Shown: positions 61,256-64,000 of the stretch, in pieces | Position numbering within the stretch: position 1 is the first letter of the stretch | Layout of the letters: each line of letters starts with the position of its first letter | Source of the DNA: Streptomyces sp. NP160 | GTDB taxonomy: Bacteria > Actinomycetota > Actinomycetes > Actinomycetales > Quadrisphaeraceae | Reading direction: 5' to 3' | Assembly: GCF_006335115.1 (NCBI RefSeq) | Contig: NZ_VDMJ01000006.1 | Location: 62,001-126,000, forward strand | DNA length: 64,000 nucleotides | Position numbers and translations under genes: made by a program | Notes under the pieces: generated by a model | The model's input: only the letters and a program-made list of their open reading frames with translations | What the model was told of the DNA's origin: nothing | Databases searched by the model: none

Positions 61256-62319
61256 CCGACCAGCTGAGCGAGACGACGACGAGGGTCACGAACGTGCGCT
61301 GGGGCGTGCTCGCCACCGGTGGCATCGCCGCCACCGTGAGCGGCGACATCGCCCTGGTGCCCGGCGCGGAGCTGGCGGCCGTGGCCTCCCGCGACGCGGG
61401 GCGGGCGGCCGCCTTCGCGGCCGAGCACGGCGTCGCCCGCTCCTACGGCTCCTACCGGGAGCTCGTCGAGGCGGGCGCAGACCGGCAGTCCGAGACCGGG
61501 CTCGACGCGGTCTACATCGCCACCCCGCACGCCCAGCACGTGGCGCTCGCCCGCGCGTGCGTGGAGGCGGGGCTGCCCGTGCTCGTGGAGAAGCCGGTCG
61601 GCTGCACCGCCGCGGCGACCCGCGGGCTGGCGGAGCTCGCGCGCGAGCGCGGCGTCTTCGTCATGGAGGCGCTGTGGGCCCGGTTCCAGCCCAACCTCGT
61701 CCGCCTGCGCGAGCTGCTGGCCTCCGGCGCCATCGGCGAGGTCCGCTCGGTGGCCGGTGACCTCGGCTTCGCGCTGCCGTACGACCCGGCCCACCGCCTG
61801 TGGGACCCGGCGCAGGGCGGCGGCACGCTCCTCGACACCGGCGTGTACCCCGTGTCCTTCGCGCAGGGCGTCTTCGGCGGCTCCCCGCGGGCCGTGCACG
61901 CCGTCGGGGTGCTCGCCGAGAACGGCGTCGACGCCGAGGCCTCGCTGCTGCTCGACTGGGGCGGCGGCCGCACCGCCCGGCTGGGCTCCACGCTGCTCGC
62001 CCACGCCGGGGGCGCCGGGACCATCACGGGCACGAAGGGCCGCATCGAGGTCGCCGGTCCGCTGCACAAGCCCGCCCGCCTGCAGGTGTGGGCCGACGGC
62101 GCCGGCCGCGACGACGAGCCCTCCGAGGTGGTGGAACGTCCCGTGACGGGACGGGGTTACGTGCACATGGTCGAGCACGTCCACGAGTGCCTGGCCGCCG
62201 GGCTCGTGGAGAGCCCGGTCATGCCCATGACCGACTCGGTCGCCGTGGCGGAGGTGCTCGACGCCGCTCTCGACCAGCTCGGTGCCGTGCACCGCGACGA
62301 CGACACCGCCCTCGCCTGA
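61252..62319 (+). CDS. Gfo/Idh/MocA family NAD(P)-dependent oxidoreductase
   Basis: A 355-residue oxidoreductase. The Rossmann region reads RWGVLATGGIAATVSGDIAL, the catalytic lysine lies in VLVEKPVGCTAAATRGLAEL, and the substrate domain has GGTLLDTGVYPVSFAQGVFG, typical of dihydrodiol-dehydrogenase-like and sugar dehydrogenases. The ATG overlaps the S9 peptidase stop (ATGA). Its substrate is probably a sugar or polyol; inositol derivatives are conceivable but not shown. Confidence 0.93.
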   Translation: MTDQLSETTTRVTNVRWGVLATGGIAATVSGDIALVPGAELAAVASRDAGRAAAFAAEHGVARSYGSYRELVEAGADRQSETGLDAVYIATPHAQHVALARACVEAGLPVLVEKPVGCTAAATRGLAELARERGVFVMEALWARFQPNLVRLRELLASGAIGEVRSVAGDLGFALPYDPAHRLWDPAQGGGTLLDTGVYPVSFAQGVFGGSPRAVHAVGVLAENGVDAEASLLLDWGGGRTARLGSTLLAHAGGAGTITGTKGRIEVAGPLHKPARLQVWADGAGRDDEPSEVVERPVTGRGYVHMVEHVHECLAAGLVESPVMPMTDSVAVAEVLDAALDQLGAVHRDDDTALA

Positions 62320-62340
62320 CCCACCCGCTGGAGCCCCTCG

Positions 62341-64000
62341 ATGACCTCTCCCGTCCGTGATCGTGGACAGTCGGCCACCTCCACCTCCACCTCGCTGAAG
62401 CGCACCCGCGTGCGCGCCCCCGAGCTGGTGGGCCGCCGCTGGGTCGGCACCGGCGGTGCCGAGCTGTCCCTGGCCGACCTGCGCGGCCGCATCGTGCTGC
62501 TCGACTTCTGGACCAGCTGCTGCGTCAACTGCCAGCACGTGCTGGACGAGCTGCGCGAGCTGGAGCACGAGTTCTCCGACGTCCTCGTCGTCGTCGGGGT
62601 GCACTCCCCGAAGTTCGCCCACGAGGGCACCGTCGAGGCCGTCGACGCCGCCGTCCTGCGCTGGGACGTGCGCCACCCGGTGCTCGACGACCCGCAGCTC
62701 ACCACCTGGCAGGCCTACGCGGCGCGCGCCTGGCCGACGCTGACCGTGGTGGACCCGGAGGGCTACGTCGTCGCGTCGATGAGCGGCGAGGGCCACGCGC
62801 ACGGGCTCGGCGTGCTGCTGCGCGAGCTGGTGGCCGAGCACGAGGCCAAGGGCACCCTGCGCCGCGGCGACGACCCCTACGTGCCCCCGCCCGCGCCGGA
62901 CAGCGCCTTCGCGCTGCCCACCGCGCTGCTGCCCCTGCCGGCGAGTGCTGGAGGCGGCTACCTGCTCTCCGACACCGCGCACCACCAGCTCGTCGTCCTC
63001 GACGAGGACCTCGCCACCGAGCGCGCCCGGATCGGCACCGGCGAGCGCGGCCTCGTGGACGGTGGTCCGGAGCAGGCGCGCCTGTCCGAGCCGGTCGGCC
63101 TGACGCTCCTGCCGCCGGACGTGGCCGCGCGCGTGGGGTGGGACGTGGCCGTGGCCGACTCCACCAACCACGCCGTCCGCGGCCTGCGGCTGGCCGACCT
63201 GTCGCTGGTGACGCTCGCCGGGACCGGGGCGCAGCTGCGCCGCCGGGAGGGCGGTGGCCCGGCCCTCGAGCAGGACCTGTCCACGCCGCTCGACACCGCC
63301 TGGTTCGACGGGCAGCTGGTCATCGCCATGGCCGGTGTCCACCAGTTGTGGGCGCTCGACCCGGCCCCGGCCGGCCCGGCAGGGGCTGTCGACGCCACCG
63401 GCGGCGTGGTCCGCGTGCTCGCCGGCACCACCGCCGAGGGCCTGCGCGACGGCGCCGCCGAGCAGGCGTGGTTCGCCCAGACCGGTGCGCTGGAGGTCTC
63501 CGCGGACGGCGGCCGGTTGTGGGTGCTGGACGCCGAGACGTCAGCGCTGCGCTGGGTGGAGCGCTCCGGCGACGGCCCCGCCGACCGCGAGGTGAAGGCC
63601 GTGGAGGACGACCGGATGGCCAACGTGCTCCCGGTGGCCGGCGCCGGCTACGAGGTGGGGTCCGTGGTGGGCACCGGCCTGTTCGAGTTCGGCCTGCGCG
63701 ACGGCGAGGCAGCGCAGGCGCTGCTGCAGCACCCCCTCGGGATGGCGCTGCTGCCCGACGGGTCGGTGGTGGTGGCGGACACCTACAACGGCGCGCTGCG
63801 CCGCTACGACCCGCTCGGCGGTGACGCGGGCGAGGTGACCACGCTCGCCAGCGGTCTGGCCGAGCCGACCGCCGTGGCCGTGGAGCTCGACGACGACGGG
63901 CGAGCGGCGACCTTCGTCGTCGTCGAGAGCGCCGCGTCGCGCCTGACCCGGCTGCAGGTGCCCGCGGCGGCGTCGAGGCTGGCCGGGGAGGCCCAGCGCG
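62341..64000 (+). CDS. NHL-repeat protein with N-terminal thioredoxin-like domain (NHLRC2 type), C-terminus off the window
   Basis: 553 codons to the right edge with no stop. Residues 20-165 are a TlpA-like thioredoxin fold with IVLLDFWTSCCVNCQHVLDE as active site (CCVNC) and AWPTLTVVDPEGYVV. The remainder is an NHL beta-propeller (LSEPVGLTLLPPDVAARVGW, HPLGMALLPDGSVVVADTYN). This arrangement matches NHLRC2-like proteins, whose bacterial role is not established; a disulfide or redox function is inferred. It has no signal peptide. The ATG lies 21 bp after the oxidoreductase gene with GGAG about 9 nt upstream, so it is the last visible gene of the CopD/CtaG operon. Confidence 0.9.
   Translation, partial: MTSPVRDRGQSATSTSTSLKRTRVRAPELVGRRWVGTGGAELSLADLRGRIVLLDFWTSCCVNCQHVLDELRELEHEFSDVLVVVGVHSPKFAHEGTVEAVDAAVLRWDVRHPVLDDPQLTTWQAYAARAWPTLTVVDPEGYVVASMSGEGHAHGLGVLLRELVAEHEAKGTLRRGDDPYVPPPAPDSAFALPTALLPLPASAGGGYLLSDTAHHQLVVLDEDLATERARIGTGERGLVDGGPEQARLSEPVGLTLLPPDVAARVGWDVAVADSTNHAVRGLRLADLSLVTLAGTGAQLRRREGGGPALEQDLSTPLDTAWFDGQLVIAMAGVHQLWALDPAPAGPAGAVDATGGVVRVLAGTTAEGLRDGAAEQAWFAQTGALEVSADGGRLWVLDAETSALRWVERSGDGPADREVKAVEDDRMANVLPVAGAGYEVGSVVGTGLFEFGLRDGEAAQALLQHPLGMALLPDGSVVVADTYNGALRRYDPLGGDAGEVTTLASGLAEPTAVAVELDDDGRAATFVVVESAASRLTRLQVPAAASRLAGEAQR

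Overview
The window is a contiguous piece of a very GC-rich actinobacterial chromosome (GTG starts dominate, third codon positions are almost always G or C, coding density is high). The order pseudokinase, murJ, DUF6049 protein, NUDIX hydrolase, pcnA/cca, MFS transporter, ino1, padR, bifunctional PBP, membrane glycosyltransferase-like protein, rpsF, ssb, rpsR, rplI, dnaB is, from memory, the origin-proximal order seen in Streptomyces and, split in two, in Mycobacterium. This places the window near oriC, with dnaA/dnaN probably off the left edge. A Kineosporiales-type organism is possible, but the sequence alone does not fix the genus.

Layout. 1-7.5 kb: cell-envelope block (pseudokinase, lipid II flippase MurJ, DUF6049 membrane protein, NUDIX hydrolase) read leftward, divergent from the CCA-adding enzyme. 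7.5-9.2 kb: a DUF559/AbiEi-like gene bracketed by inverted repeats and by a 25-bp direct repeat, a possible mobile cassette. 9.2-12.5 kb: padR, ino1 and an MFS gene read leftward behind a perfect PadR-type palindrome. 12.7-21.8 kb: PBP, membrane protein, rpsF-ssb-rpsR-rplI operon, an 848-bp gap with a cluster of DnaA boxes, then dnaB interrupted in its P-loop by a 400-residue class 3 intein. 21.8-30.3 kb: siderophore-interacting protein with an iron-box candidate, an APH-type kinase facing a class III PLP enzyme, two Rpf/LysM cell-wall proteins, dinB and a DEAD-box helicase. 30.3-37.8 kb: DUF1540 protein, MFS, GNAT, lycopene cyclase, PAP2 phosphatase, small HTH protein with paired operators, ABC exporter, HAD hydrolase. 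37.8-50.9 kb: CPBP protease, DctA, fructosamine kinase, aldo/keto reductase, purB, degenerate LytM protein, MOSC and GT2-like genes, a WXG100-like/hydrolase pair, sugar porter, hisC-like aminotransferase. 51-64 kb: 2-oxoacid dehydrogenase E1alpha-E1beta-E2 operon, aroQ, nitrilase-family amidase, DUF2470 protein with a strong iron box, and an overlapping operon CopD/CtaG, S9 peptidase, Gfo/Idh/MocA oxidoreductase and NHL/thioredoxin protein (cut by the right edge).

A recurrent feature is leaderless architecture: at least 21 genes have a hexamer with A at position 2 (usually T at position 6; the best are TANNNT) ending 6-8 nt before the start codon, with no Shine-Dalgarno. Translationally coupled genes use GTGA/ATGA overlaps, and the ribosomal protein, ino1, pdh-type and PBP genes have ordinary GGAGG-like sites.

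The most unusual signals are the DnaA-box cluster ahead of dnaB, the class 3 intein with a zinc-ribbon-bearing homing endonuclease, the repeat-bracketed DUF559 gene, and the WXG100-like/hydrolase pair.
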